This document shows positions 8,059-14,733 of a stretch of DNA of 16,130 nt, one piece after another (the first letter of the stretch is position 1; every line of letters starts with the position of its first letter). A program made the translations under genes and the position numbers. Source of the stretch: an uncultured Erysipelotrichaceae bacterium (GTDB lineage: Bacteria; Bacillota_I; Bacilli_A; Erysipelotrichales; Coprobacillaceae); assembly GCA_900317015.1 (NCBI GenBank), contig ONFH01000187.1, forward strand, positions 1 to 16,130, in the 5' to 3' direction. The notes under the pieces were generated by a model that was given only the letters and a program-made list of their open reading frames with translations, did not search any database and was not told where the DNA came from.

Positions 8059-8922
8059 ATGAAAGGAACCATTATCAAGGCCCTTGCCGGTTTCTATTAT
8101 GTGGCATGTGATCATGTCATCTATACCTGCAAGGCCCGCGGAAAATTTAGAAAAACGAAACAGAAGCCATTGGTTGGTGATCATGTCGAATTCTCAGTTG
8201 ATGACAACGAGGAAGGCTATATTATGAAGCTCTTGCCTCGTAAGAATGAAATGCGGCGACCGCCGATCTGTAATGTCGATCAGGCCCTGTTAGTGTTTTC
8301 TATCACTCATCCCGACTTTGATGAAGTGCTTCTTGATCGTTTCTTAGCGATGGTGGAACATCTCAATATTAAGCCAGTCATTGTGATCACAAAGATTGAC
8401 TTAGATGATTCCCTCGTTGAGAAGATCAAACGTACGTATGATTCTTATCAAGTGATCTTTACAAGTACAAAAGAAGAACAAGGTATCGAAGAAGTGAAGA
8501 AGACCCTAAAAGGACAAACGACCGTCGTTACAGGACAGTCGGGAGTGGGGAAATCTTCACTTCTTAATGCTTTAGATATCCATTTAAAGATCGAGACCAA
8601 TGAGATCAGTGAAGCTTTAGGCCGTGGTCGTCATACGACTCGCCATACCGAACTCTTAGCGATGCATGGCGGTTACGTGGCCGATACGCCAGGCTTCTCA
8701 TCTTTAGAGTTAGAGATGACGCCCGTTGAATTATCACAAAGCTATCATGATTTCAGAGAGCTCTCATCTCAATGTAAATTTAGAGGCTGTCTTCATGATA
8801 GTGAACCCCATTGTGCAGTGAAGGAAGCGGTGGAAGACGGCAGGATTGCGAAAAGCCGTTATGAACATTATTTAACCTTTTTAAAGGAAGTCAAAGAAAG
8901 AGAGGAACATAAATATGACTAA
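8059..8922 (+). CDS. rsgA: Ribosome small subunit-dependent GTPase A
   Basis: RsgA (YjeQ/CpgA) is a circularly permuted GTPase that checks late maturation of the 30S subunit. The 287-aa protein begins with an OB-fold (about 1-70). The permuted order is visible: G4 TKID (111-114) comes before G1 GQSGVGKSS (159-167), and G3 DTPG (209-212) follows. A C-terminal zinc site has C239, C244, H246 and C252. Ribosome site AAAGGAG (8048-8054) precedes the ATG. It starts 20 nt after prkC and overlaps rpe by 8 nt. In B. subtilis the PrkC kinase is known to phosphorylate this GTPase, which suits their adjacency; whether that holds here is inference. Confidence 0.96.
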   Translation: MKGTIIKALAGFYYVACDHVIYTCKARGKFRKTKQKPLVGDHVEFSVDDNEEGYIMKLLPRKNEMRRPPICNVDQALLVFSITHPDFDEVLLDRFLAMVEHLNIKPVIVITKIDLDDSLVEKIKRTYDSYQVIFTSTKEEQGIEEVKKTLKGQTTVVTGQSGVGKSSLLNALDIHLKIETNEISEALGRGRHTTRHTELLAMHGGYVADTPGFSSLELEMTPVELSQSYHDFRELSSQCKFRGCLHDSEPHCAVKEAVEDGRIAKSRYEHYLTFLKEVKEREEHKYD

Positions 8923-9553
8923 AATTGCCCCATCTGTCTTATCGGCAGATTTTACTAAATTAAAGGATGAAATCGACACATTAGAAGGTGCAGAATGGCT
9001 ACACTATGATGTCATGGATGGACATTTCGTCCCTAATATTTCTTTTGGTTATGGAATCTTATCACAGCTAAGAAAGATCACCGACAAGTTTATTGACGTA
9101 CATCTGATGATCACGGATCCACTCTTTTATTGTGATGAGTTCATCAAGGCAGGTGCAGACTTAGTTAACTTCCACTTAGAATCACAGGATTCCGTTGAAC
9201 ATACCAAAGCTCTATTAGCGTATATCCGTAAACAAGGCGTGAAAAATGGTCTCACGATCAAGCCTGGGACGGATGTCGAGGCTTTAAAGCCATTCTTAGA
9301 TGATGTCGATTTGATCTTAGTGATGAGCGTCGAACCTGGCTTTGGCGGTCAGAGCTTCAATCCAAAAGCCGTGGAAAAGATCAAAGCCATCAAAGACATG
9401 CGTGGGGATCGTAACTTCGTTATTGAAGTGGATGGCGGCATCAACGCCGAAACAGGCAAGCAGTGCGTGGAAGCCGGTGCCGATGTCTTAGTGGCCGGAA
9501 GCTACGTCTTCAAAGCAAAAGACCGCAAAGCAGCCATTGCTTCATTATTATGA
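8915..9553 (+). CDS. rpe: Ribulose-phosphate 3-epimerase
   Basis: Rpe interconverts D-ribulose 5-phosphate and D-xylulose 5-phosphate in the non-oxidative pentose phosphate pathway. The 212-aa TIM-barrel protein shows the family opening IAPSVLSADF. Metal and catalytic residues are present: H30 and D32 in HYDVMDGH, H63 in DVHLMI, and D173 in EVDGGIN. The flexible loop motif MSVEPGFGGQ lies around residue 136-145. The ATG lies inside the end of rsgA, after a ribosome site GAGAGGA (8899-8905), so the two are translationally linked. The order rsgA-rpe-thiN matches that in Bacillus. Confidence 0.97.
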   Translation: MTKIAPSVLSADFTKLKDEIDTLEGAEWLHYDVMDGHFVPNISFGYGILSQLRKITDKFIDVHLMITDPLFYCDEFIKAGADLVNFHLESQDSVEHTKALLAYIRKQGVKNGLTIKPGTDVEALKPFLDDVDLILVMSVEPGFGGQSFNPKAVEKIKAIKDMRGDRNFVIEVDGGINAETGKQCVEAGADVLVAGSYVFKAKDRKAAIASLL

Positions 9554-10146
9554 AAATCGGCTTATATGCAGCGTTAGACAATGGCCTGGTTCATGATCAT
9601 GCCATTGATTATATTGCGGTCGACAATGGTCTGACCCATTTATATGAACAGGGCATCGTCCCAAAGCTAGCCATTGGGGATTTTGATTCGCTAGAGAAAC
9701 AGGCGTTACTTGAAAAGTTAAAAGTCGAACGTTATCCGGTTCGTAAAGATGATACCGATACGGCTTTAGCTCTTGATTACTGCGCAAACCATGGCTTTGA
9801 TGAAGTCGATCTTTATGGGGTGTGTGGTGGACGTCTTGATCACTTTATCGCCACGTTGATCACGTTACGTAAGTATCGTGATCTTAAGATCCGGATCTAC
9901 GATCGTCAAAATCGCATTCAAATCTTAAAGAAAGGGGATCATCTGATCACAAGCGATTATCATTACTTTTCTCTTTATGCCTATACCCCAACGTATGTCA
10001 CATTAGAACACTGTGCCTATCCACTTGATCATTATTTACTTGATCCAAGTGATCCACTCATTACCAGTAATCAGTGTGAAGGCACATTACATATCATCAA
10101 TGATCAAGATCTCTATTTCTTTGAAAGTAGGGACCAAGCCTCTTAG
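9550..10146 (+). CDS. thiN: Thiamine diphosphokinase
   Basis: ThiN transfers pyrophosphate from ATP to thiamine, giving the cofactor thiamine diphosphate. The 198-aa protein has the family motifs GDFDS (43-47), DDTD (67-70) and GGRLDH (93-98), followed by a C-terminal beta-rich thiamine-binding half. The frame stays open upstream to 9463, but that part overlaps rpe out of frame. The ATG at 9550 shares ATGA with the rpe stop and gives the natural N-terminus MKIGLYAALDNG. No strong ribosome site precedes it, so coupling to rpe is likely. The N-terminus lacks the usual glycine-rich start of the family and the protein is slightly short. It is the last gene of the operon; its stop lies inside the terminator loop. 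Confidence 0.93.
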   Translation: MKIGLYAALDNGLVHDHAIDYIAVDNGLTHLYEQGIVPKLAIGDFDSLEKQALLEKLKVERYPVRKDDTDTALALDYCANHGFDEVDLYGVCGGRLDHFIATLITLRKYRDLKIRIYDRQNRIQILKKGDHLITSDYHYFSLYAYTPTYVTLEHCAYPLDHYLLDPSDPLITSNQCEGTLHIINDQDLYFFESRDQAS

Positions 10147-10156
10147 AGGCTTTTTT
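10136..10156 (+). terminator. Rho-independent terminator of the priA-thiN operon
   Basis: The stem AAGCCTC (10136-10142) / GAGGCTT (10146-10152) has 7 perfect base pairs around a TTA loop, followed by a run of six T (10151-10156). The thiN stop TAG (10144-10146) is in the loop and stem. Confidence 0.9.
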
Positions 10157-10171
10157 AATAGGGAGCACATT

Positions 10172-10921
10172 ATGAATCAATATACACGTACAAAAATCAT
10201 CATCGGGGACGCCTTTGATGAGTTAAGAAATAAGACCGTTTGTGTCTTTGGCATCGGCGGGGTGGGCGGCTACGTCGTCGAAGCTTTAGCAAGATCGGGC
10301 ATCGGTCATCTGATCTTAGTCGATCATGATGATGTCGATCTCACGAACATCAATCGTCAGATTATCGCCAATCTAGATACGATCGGTGAAGATAAAGTCG
10401 ATGTCATGAAAAAGCGCATCGCCTCCATTGATCCAAACATCAAAGTAGAAGCAAAGAAGATGTTTTATTTACCAGAGACAAGAGACGCCTTTGATTTTGC
10501 CTCGTATGACTATGTCGTGGATGCCGTCGATACGGTCAAAGCGAAAGTCGATCTGATCGTCGAATGCAAGAAGGCCGGCACACCGATCATTTCTAGTATG
10601 GGGATGGGCAATAAGATCGATCCAGAGATGATCCATATCGATGATATTTCTCATACGAAAGTCGATCCTTTAGCAAAGGTCATGCGCCATGAACTCAAGA
10701 AGCGTCACATCCAGAAATGCATGGTCTGTTACTCAACGGAAAAGCCGATCACACCAAATTATGATGAAGAGATGCTTAGTGAAATGGAAGAAAGTGCCAA
10801 GCAGGGCAGACGCAAGGCGACGCCTGGTTCGATCGCCTTTGTGCCAAGTGTGGCAGGCCTCATGATGGCGGGCTATGTCGTTCGTGATCTGGCTCATTTG
10901 AAAGCTGTCAAGGGTGCTTAG
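10172..10921 (+). CDS. tcdA: tRNA threonylcarbamoyladenosine dehydratase (TcdA/CsdL family, ThiF-like E1)
   Basis: TcdA uses ATP to cyclise t6A at position 37 of ANN-decoding tRNAs, giving ct6A. The 249-aa protein has a ThiF/MoeB-type Rossmann fold: nucleotide loop GIGGVGG (27-33), acidic VDHDDVDLTNINRQ segment with its conserved Arg, and a VDAVDTV strand. Length and the lack of MoeB-type CxxC zinc pairs point to TcdA rather than MoeB or ThiF, and no thiamine or molybdenum synthesis genes are adjacent. The frame is open back to 10013 inside thiN; the ATG at 10172 follows AGGGAG by about 7 nt and gives the normal TcdA opening. It begins only 15 nt after a strong terminator, and I see no clear promoter of its own. 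Confidence 0.88.
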   Translation: MNQYTRTKIIIGDAFDELRNKTVCVFGIGGVGGYVVEALARSGIGHLILVDHDDVDLTNINRQIIANLDTIGEDKVDVMKKRIASIDPNIKVEAKKMFYLPETRDAFDFASYDYVVDAVDTVKAKVDLIVECKKAGTPIISSMGMGNKIDPEMIHIDDISHTKVDPLAKVMRHELKKRHIQKCMVCYSTEKPITPNYDEEMLSEMEESAKQGRRKATPGSIAFVPSVAGLMMAGYVVRDLAHLKAVKGA

Positions 10922-10958
10922 AAAAGAAAATAGGAATAATAAGAAATTTCTTTTCTAA
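10918..10958 (+). other. AT-rich 12-bp hairpin at the tcdA stop codon
   Basis: TTAGAAAAGAAA (10918-10929) is a perfect complement of TTTCTTTTCTAA (10947-10958), with a 17-nt loop. The tcdA stop TAG (10919-10921) lies in the left arm. There is no T-run after it, so it may protect the mRNA 3' end rather than terminate. Confidence 0.5.
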
Positions 10959-10980
10959 AAAATATGAAATCAATCCTTGG

Positions 10981-11009
10981 AAAAAGTAAAGACGAAAAGC
11001 CTACTTTTT
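10981..11009 (+). terminator. Candidate terminator after tcdA
   Basis: AAAAAGTA (10981-10988) pairs with TACTTTTT (11002-11009) in an 8-bp AT-rich stem with a 13-nt loop; the right arm ends in TTTTT. The stem is weak, and the symmetric A/T tracts could act in either direction. Confidence 0.5.
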
Positions 11010-11010
11010 G

Positions 11011-11071
11011 AAATCATGTCGAATCTGACCGCTTTTTATAGCGTATGAATTTATAAGACGAGACATGATTT
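11011..11071. repeat. 10-bp inverted repeat just upstream of the pfk promoter
   Basis: AAATCATGTC (11011-11020) and its perfect inverse GACATGATTT (11062-11071) flank 41 bp. Inside lies a small hairpin CGCT (11030-11033) / AGCG (11040-11043). The right arm ends 2 bp before the -35 box at 11074. I do not recognise it as a known operator or riboswitch. Confidence 0.6.
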
Positions 11072-11073
11072 TA

Positions 11074-11102
11074 TTGAAAGTTAGAAATGTAAGCGATATA
11101 AT
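11074..11102 (+). promoter_or_regulatory. Strong sigma-A-type promoter of pfk
   Basis: TTGAAA (11074-11079, 5 of 6) and a perfect TATAAT (11097-11102) are separated by 17 bp. Transcription should begin near 11109, which leaves a leader of about 42 nt before the GTG start at 11151. Confidence 0.85.
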
Positions 11103-11150
11103 TAGCTTTGTGAAAATATGTCGAAATTGTTTATGATGGAGGTTAGTACT

Positions 11151-12266
11151 GTGAAAGAAATTAAAAAGATCGCCTTACTTTCAGGCGGTGGGGACTGTCC
11201 TGGCTTAAATGCAGTCATTCGTACAATTACAAAAACTGCAATTGAAAAGTTTGGCTGGGAAGTCATCGGTTATGTATTTGGCTATCGTGGGCTTTATACA
11301 AACAACTATATTGACTTGACTTTAGATAAAGTCGAAGATATTTATAAAGAAGGCGGCACGATCCTGTATTCTTCAAATAAGGATAACTTATTTGATTACC
11401 TTGTCGATGACGGCAAAGGTGGCAAAGTGAAGAAGGATGTCAGTGATGTCGGTGTCGAAAACTTAAAGAAAGACGGCGTTGACTGCTTAGTCGTTCTTGG
11501 TGGTGACGGAACTTTAACAAGTGCTCGTGACTTCTCAAGAAAAGGTGTGAATGTCATCGGTGTGCCAAAGACAATGGATAATGACTTGTCTTGTACGGAT
11601 GTCACTTATGGTTTCATGAGTGCCATGAGCGTTGGTACAGAATTTATTGATCGTTTACAGACAACGGCAAAATCACATCACCGTGTCATTCTTTGTGAAT
11701 TGATGGGCCGTGATGCCGGCTGGATCACATTATATGCCGGCTTAGCTGGGAATGCAGCCATCTGCTTGATTCCAGAAATCCCATTCACTTTAGAGAACAT
11801 CGTGAAATGCGTCAAGGAAAGAGATGCCAAAGGTCTTCCTTACACAGTCATAGCAGTCTCTGAAGGGGCGAAGTATGCCGATGGCACAAAGGTTATTGGT
11901 AAGATCGTTGAAGATTCACCAGACCCAATCCGTTTAGGCGGCATTGCCAAACAGTTAGAGGGTCAATTAGAAAAATTGATTCCTAACCATGAAGTCCGTT
12001 CTGTCAACCCAGGCCATATTATTCGTGGCGGTGATATCGGTGCTTATGACCGTATCTTATCGATCCGTTATGGTGTGTCAGCCTGCGAACTCATCAATGA
12101 AGGTAAGTTTGGTAACGTGGTTACGATCAATGGTGACAAGATGGGCTATACAAGCTTAGAAGAAGTCATTGGTGCAGCCAAGTTTGGTCGTCAGAAACAT
12201 GTCGATCCAAATGGCGAATTAGTGCGTGATGCAAAAGCCATTGGCGTTTGCTTCGGTGATGAATAA
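11151..12266 (+). CDS. pfkA: 6-phosphofructokinase, group III-like (Gly/Lys signature)
   Basis: The enzyme phosphorylates fructose 6-phosphate to the 1,6-bisphosphate in glycolysis. The 371-aa protein shows the phosphofructokinase core: LSGGGDCPGLNAV at the N-terminus, GGDGT (117-121), PKTMDND (139-145) with catalytic D143, and MGRDAG from 185. Counting against E. coli PfkA (offset 16), G120 equals G104, the ATP-type residue, while K140 equals position 124, where Lys is typical of pyrophosphate enzymes. This Gly/Lys pair is known from ATP-using group III enzymes of actinobacteria, so ATP use is likely but not certain. I chose GTG at 11151 because GGAGG (11138-11142) lies 8 nt before it and the in-frame ATGs at 11118, 11133 and 11136 precede that site. 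It is a single-gene unit with no pyk neighbour. Confidence 0.9.
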   Translation: MKEIKKIALLSGGGDCPGLNAVIRTITKTAIEKFGWEVIGYVFGYRGLYTNNYIDLTLDKVEDIYKEGGTILYSSNKDNLFDYLVDDGKGGKVKKDVSDVGVENLKKDGVDCLVVLGGDGTLTSARDFSRKGVNVIGVPKTMDNDLSCTDVTYGFMSAMSVGTEFIDRLQTTAKSHHRVILCELMGRDAGWITLYAGLAGNAAICLIPEIPFTLENIVKCVKERDAKGLPYTVIAVSEGAKYADGTKVIGKIVEDSPDPIRLGGIAKQLEGQLEKLIPNHEVRSVNPGHIIRGGDIGAYDRILSIRYGVSACELINEGKFGNVVTINGDKMGYTSLEEVIGAAKFGRQKHVDPNGELVRDAKAIGVCFGDE

Positions 12267-12274
12267 AGTTGACT

Positions 12275-12303
12275 AAGTGTGGTCGGATCCGATCACACTT
12301 TTT
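12275..12303 (+). terminator. Rho-independent terminator of pfk
   Basis: An 11-bp stem (12275-12285 with 12290-12300, one G-T wobble) is capped by a GATC loop and followed by T residues to 12303. The stop codon of pfk lies 8 nt upstream. Confidence 0.9.
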
Positions 12304-12326
12304 ATTGAGGATTGAATGTATGTGAC

Positions 12327-12355
12327 TTGTCAAAGGATGTGTGTTTTGTTAGAAT
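12327..12355 (+). promoter_or_regulatory. Promoter of the helical-repeat protein gene
   Basis: TTGTCA (12327-12332, 5 of 6), a 17-bp spacer, and TAGAAT (12350-12355, 5 of 6) preceded by an extended -10 TG (12347-12348). The predicted transcript start near 12362 falls at the ribosome site AAAGGAG (12363-12369), so the leader is very short. Confidence 0.75.
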
Positions 12356-12377
12356 AAAGCGCAAAGGAGAGATCTAT

Positions 12378-13298
12378 TTGATTGATGAATTAATTTCAGA
12401 AGGTCAGTACTTAGCTGCTTTGGAGCAGCTCACTGACTTAAGTGATGAAGATGTACGTTACAAACGATTACTTTGCCTCAATGCGATCGGCAATTATCGC
12501 CAGGGCGCCAAAGAAGGGCGAGAAGCGAAGAAGCGTGCCAATAAGACGTATTATGATGTCGTATCGCAATTACTGATTTCCCTTAAAGAAATTGAAGAGT
12601 TTGATGAAGCCATAGATCTGCTTGTAGAAGAGCTGTCAATGCCCTATATTCCACAGGAATATGATATGGCTTTTAATACGGCCTATGATGAGATCTTGTT
12701 AGCGAAACAAGAAGCCAATTATAGCGTTGAACATAAGAATCAGATCTTCAATACCGAGGAGATCGCCACTTTATTAGATAAAGACGATGTCAATACGGAT
12801 CTTTTGTATATGGCATTAGATCAGATGCAGCAGTTAAACATCCGTTCTTTATATGGCAGTATTCGTCGTTTCTTAAGTGATATCAAGAAACCAGACTTTG
12901 CGAAGACGCTCATTATGGAAATGCTCATTGAGCAGCAGGTCGATGATGAGTTTGAAGTCAATAAGCAGGGCGTCACGTACTACTTCAACCCAAGCGTGTC
13001 ACCACTCGTCTTAGCTCAGCTCTGCTATGAAGGTGTGGGGAAAGAGCTGCAGAGGGTCTTAGAAAATGAGAACCCAGCGCTGATGAATCAGTGCTTTGAC
13101 TTCTTAGAATATTACTTATACAGTATTTATCCTAAGGAGATCTATGAAGAAGAATATGCCGTGTTAGCGGCAGCATTGCATTATTATGTGGCTTCTTTAA
13201 CCAATATTGAACTCGATGAGAGTGATCTAGAAATTGACTATAACGTGGATATGCAGGACGTTGAATCGGTCGTTTTAGCACTACAGTCAATAGAGTGA
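12378..13298 (+). CDS. Uncharacterised all-helical (TPR-like) protein, possibly DUF3196 family
   Basis: I do not recognise a defined function. The 306-aa product is acidic, has no signal peptide or membrane segment, and looks entirely helical. The first 110 residues contain short repeated helix pairs of tetratricopeptide character (EGQYLAALEQL, EEFDEAIDLLVEEL), as in scaffold proteins. It may belong to the Firmicute DUF3196 group, judged from general appearance only. The frame is open back to a TTG at 12312, but the promoter lies inside that extension and AAAGGAG (12363-12369) sits 8 nt before a TTG at 12378, so I take that as the start. It lies between the pfk terminator and the tig promoter, with its own promoter, so shared function with either is unproven. 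Confidence 0.75.
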   Translation: MIDELISEGQYLAALEQLTDLSDEDVRYKRLLCLNAIGNYRQGAKEGREAKKRANKTYYDVVSQLLISLKEIEEFDEAIDLLVEELSMPYIPQEYDMAFNTAYDEILLAKQEANYSVEHKNQIFNTEEIATLLDKDDVNTDLLYMALDQMQQLNIRSLYGSIRRFLSDIKKPDFAKTLIMEMLIEQQVDDEFEVNKQGVTYYFNPSVSPLVLAQLCYEGVGKELQRVLENENPALMNQCFDFLEYYLYSIYPKEIYEEEYAVLAAALHYYVASLTNIELDESDLEIDYNVDMQDVESVVLALQSIE

Positions 13299-13306
13299 TA
13301 AAGCTC

Positions 13307-13335
13307 TTGCAATAGTGTATCTATTCATGTATAAT
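13307..13335 (+). promoter_or_regulatory. Promoter of tig
   Basis: TTGCAA (13307-13312, 4 of 6) and a perfect TATAAT (13330-13335) at 17-bp spacing. The predicted start near 13342 leaves a leader of about 28 nt with the ribosome site AAAAGGAG (13350-13357). Confidence 0.8.
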
Positions 13336-13369
13336 ACGTTAGTGATGAAAAAAGGAGAATTTTAAGAAC

Positions 13370-14653
13370 ATGGAAACAACTGTTAAAAAACTTGAAAAAA
13401 GCATGGTCGAAATCAAAGCTGTTTTCGACAAGGAAGAATGGAAAGCTGCTCAGAAGAAAGCTTTAAATAAATTAACAAAGACAGCCGTTGTCGATGGTTT
13501 CAGAAAGGGACATGTCCCAGTTGCCATCGTTAAGGCTAGAGTTGGTACTCAGGGTCTTTTATCTGAAGCTGTAGATGAAATCTTATCTACATCTTATGGC
13601 AAGGTGTTCATTGACAATAATATCAATCCTGTTGCTCAGCCAGAAGCAAACGTTGACGTTATGACTGAAGATGCATTAGAAATCACTTTCAAATGCCCAG
13701 TCGTTCCTGAAGTTGAATTAAAACAGTACAAAGGCTTAGAAGCGAAGAAGAAAGCTGTAAGAGTCACTGCTAAGGAAGTTGATGATCGTTTAGCTCAGTA
13801 CCAGAATGAATTCGCAGAACTTGAAGTGAAGAATGATGGTGTTGTAGAACAGGGCGATACAGCAACGATCGATTTTGATGGTTACAAAGATGGCGTTGCC
13901 TTCGAAGGCGGTCATGGTGAAAACTATCCATTAGAAATCGGTTCAGGTTCATTCATCCCTGGTTTTGAAGATCAGTTAGTTGGTATGAAAGTTGATGAAG
14001 AAAAAGAAATCAACGTCACTTTCCCAGAAGACTACCAGGCTAAAGATTTAGCTGGTCAGGCTGTTGTCTTCAAAGTTAAGGTTCATGAAATCAAGGCTAA
14101 GATCTTACCAGAGATCGATGATGAATTAGCTAAAGATGTGAACATCGAAGGTGTTGAAACATTAGATCAGTTAAAAGAAAACATCAAAGACACATTACGT
14201 GCCAACAAGAAGGCTGAAGCAGAACAGCAGTTCGATACTGATGTCTTCAATGCTTTAGTAGAAGCGAACCCTGTTGAAGTTCCTGATGCTATGGTTGAAC
14301 AGGAAGTTCAGAACATGATCAGAGAAGTTTCAGATAACTTAGCACGTCAGGGCTTAAACTTAGATACTTACATGAAGTTTACAGGCCAGACTCTTGATAA
14401 GATGAAAGAAGATATGAAAGAAGACGCAGAAAAGCGTGTTGTTTTCCAGCTTGTCATCGGTGAAGTCGCTAAGGCTGAAAAGTTAGAAGCAACTGACGAA
14501 GAAGTAGAAGATTACTACAAGGAAATTGCCGACCAGTATGGCATGGAAGTTGATGCTGTTAAGAAGGCATTAGCTGGTAGAGAAGCTGACGTACGTGCTG
14601 ATGTTGTACGTAACAAGGCTGTTGACTTCGTTAAAGAAAACGTTGCTAAGTAA
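13370..14653 (+). CDS. tig: Trigger factor, ribosome-associated chaperone and prolyl isomerase
   Basis: Trigger factor binds at the ribosome exit tunnel, shields nascent chains and has peptidyl-prolyl isomerase activity. The 427-aa protein is full length. The ribosome-binding signature GFRKGHVP lies at 43-50. An FKBP-type domain runs from about 155 to 245 (GDTATIDFDGY starting at 162), and the helical C-terminal chaperone arms follow to 427. The ATG at 13370 is 12 nt after AAAAGGAG, a slightly long spacing. Codon use shifts here to more GTT, GCT and GAA than in the operon genes upstream, as expected for a highly expressed protein. It has its own promoter and is followed by a terminator-like hairpin before lon. 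Confidence 0.97.
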   Translation: METTVKKLEKSMVEIKAVFDKEEWKAAQKKALNKLTKTAVVDGFRKGHVPVAIVKARVGTQGLLSEAVDEILSTSYGKVFIDNNINPVAQPEANVDVMTEDALEITFKCPVVPEVELKQYKGLEAKKKAVRVTAKEVDDRLAQYQNEFAELEVKNDGVVEQGDTATIDFDGYKDGVAFEGGHGENYPLEIGSGSFIPGFEDQLVGMKVDEEKEINVTFPEDYQAKDLAGQAVVFKVKVHEIKAKILPEIDDELAKDVNIEGVETLDQLKENIKDTLRANKKAEAEQQFDTDVFNALVEANPVEVPDAMVEQEVQNMIREVSDNLARQGLNLDTYMKFTGQTLDKMKEDMKEDAEKRVVFQLVIGEVAKAEKLEATDEEVEDYYKEIADQYGMEVDAVKKALAGREADVRADVVRNKAVDFVKENVAK

Positions 14654-14677
14654 AAAGATTTATGTAAAAAAAGAGCG

Positions 14678-14709
14678 ATAAGACGTCTTTTTTAGGGACG
14701 TCTTATTTT
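14678..14709 (+). terminator. Terminator-like inverted repeat between tig and lon
   Basis: ATAAGACGTC (14678-14687) and GACGTCTTAT (14697-14706) form a perfect 10-bp stem with a 9-nt loop, followed by TTT (14707-14709). AGCG/CGCT outside (14674-14677 and 14710-14713) can extend it past a bulge. The T-run is short, so it may only partly terminate, or may act as an operator. Confidence 0.65.
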
Positions 14710-14733
14710 CGCTATTATTTAGGAGGTATGTAT

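Noticed and set aside
7743..8111. A 122-codon plus-strand frame overlapping the end of prkC and the start of rsgA
   Set aside because: It is the shifted reading of the Ser-rich prkC tail (His, Gln, Arg and Leu-rich nonsense), has no ribosome site, and overlaps two convincing genes.
9463..9549. Upstream extension of the thiN frame
   Set aside because: The 29 extra residues are an out-of-frame reading of rpe and do not resemble thiamine diphosphokinase.
10013..10171. Upstream extension of the tcdA frame
   Set aside because: It would cross the thiN terminator and overlap thiN out of frame; the ATG at 10172 has a ribosome site and gives the family N-terminus.
11010..11108. Possible riboswitch or T-box upstream of pfk
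   Set aside because: The structured part lies before the promoter, so it would not be in the pfk leader, and no known aptamer or T-box motif is visible.
11118..11150. ATG at 11118 as the pfk start (11 extra residues)
   Set aside because: No ribosome site precedes it and it is about 9 nt from the predicted transcript start, whereas the GGAGG at 11138 points to GTG at 11151.
14674..14733. CtsR heat-shock operator before lon
   Set aside because: The heptad direct repeat GGTCAAA typical of CtsR sites is not present.
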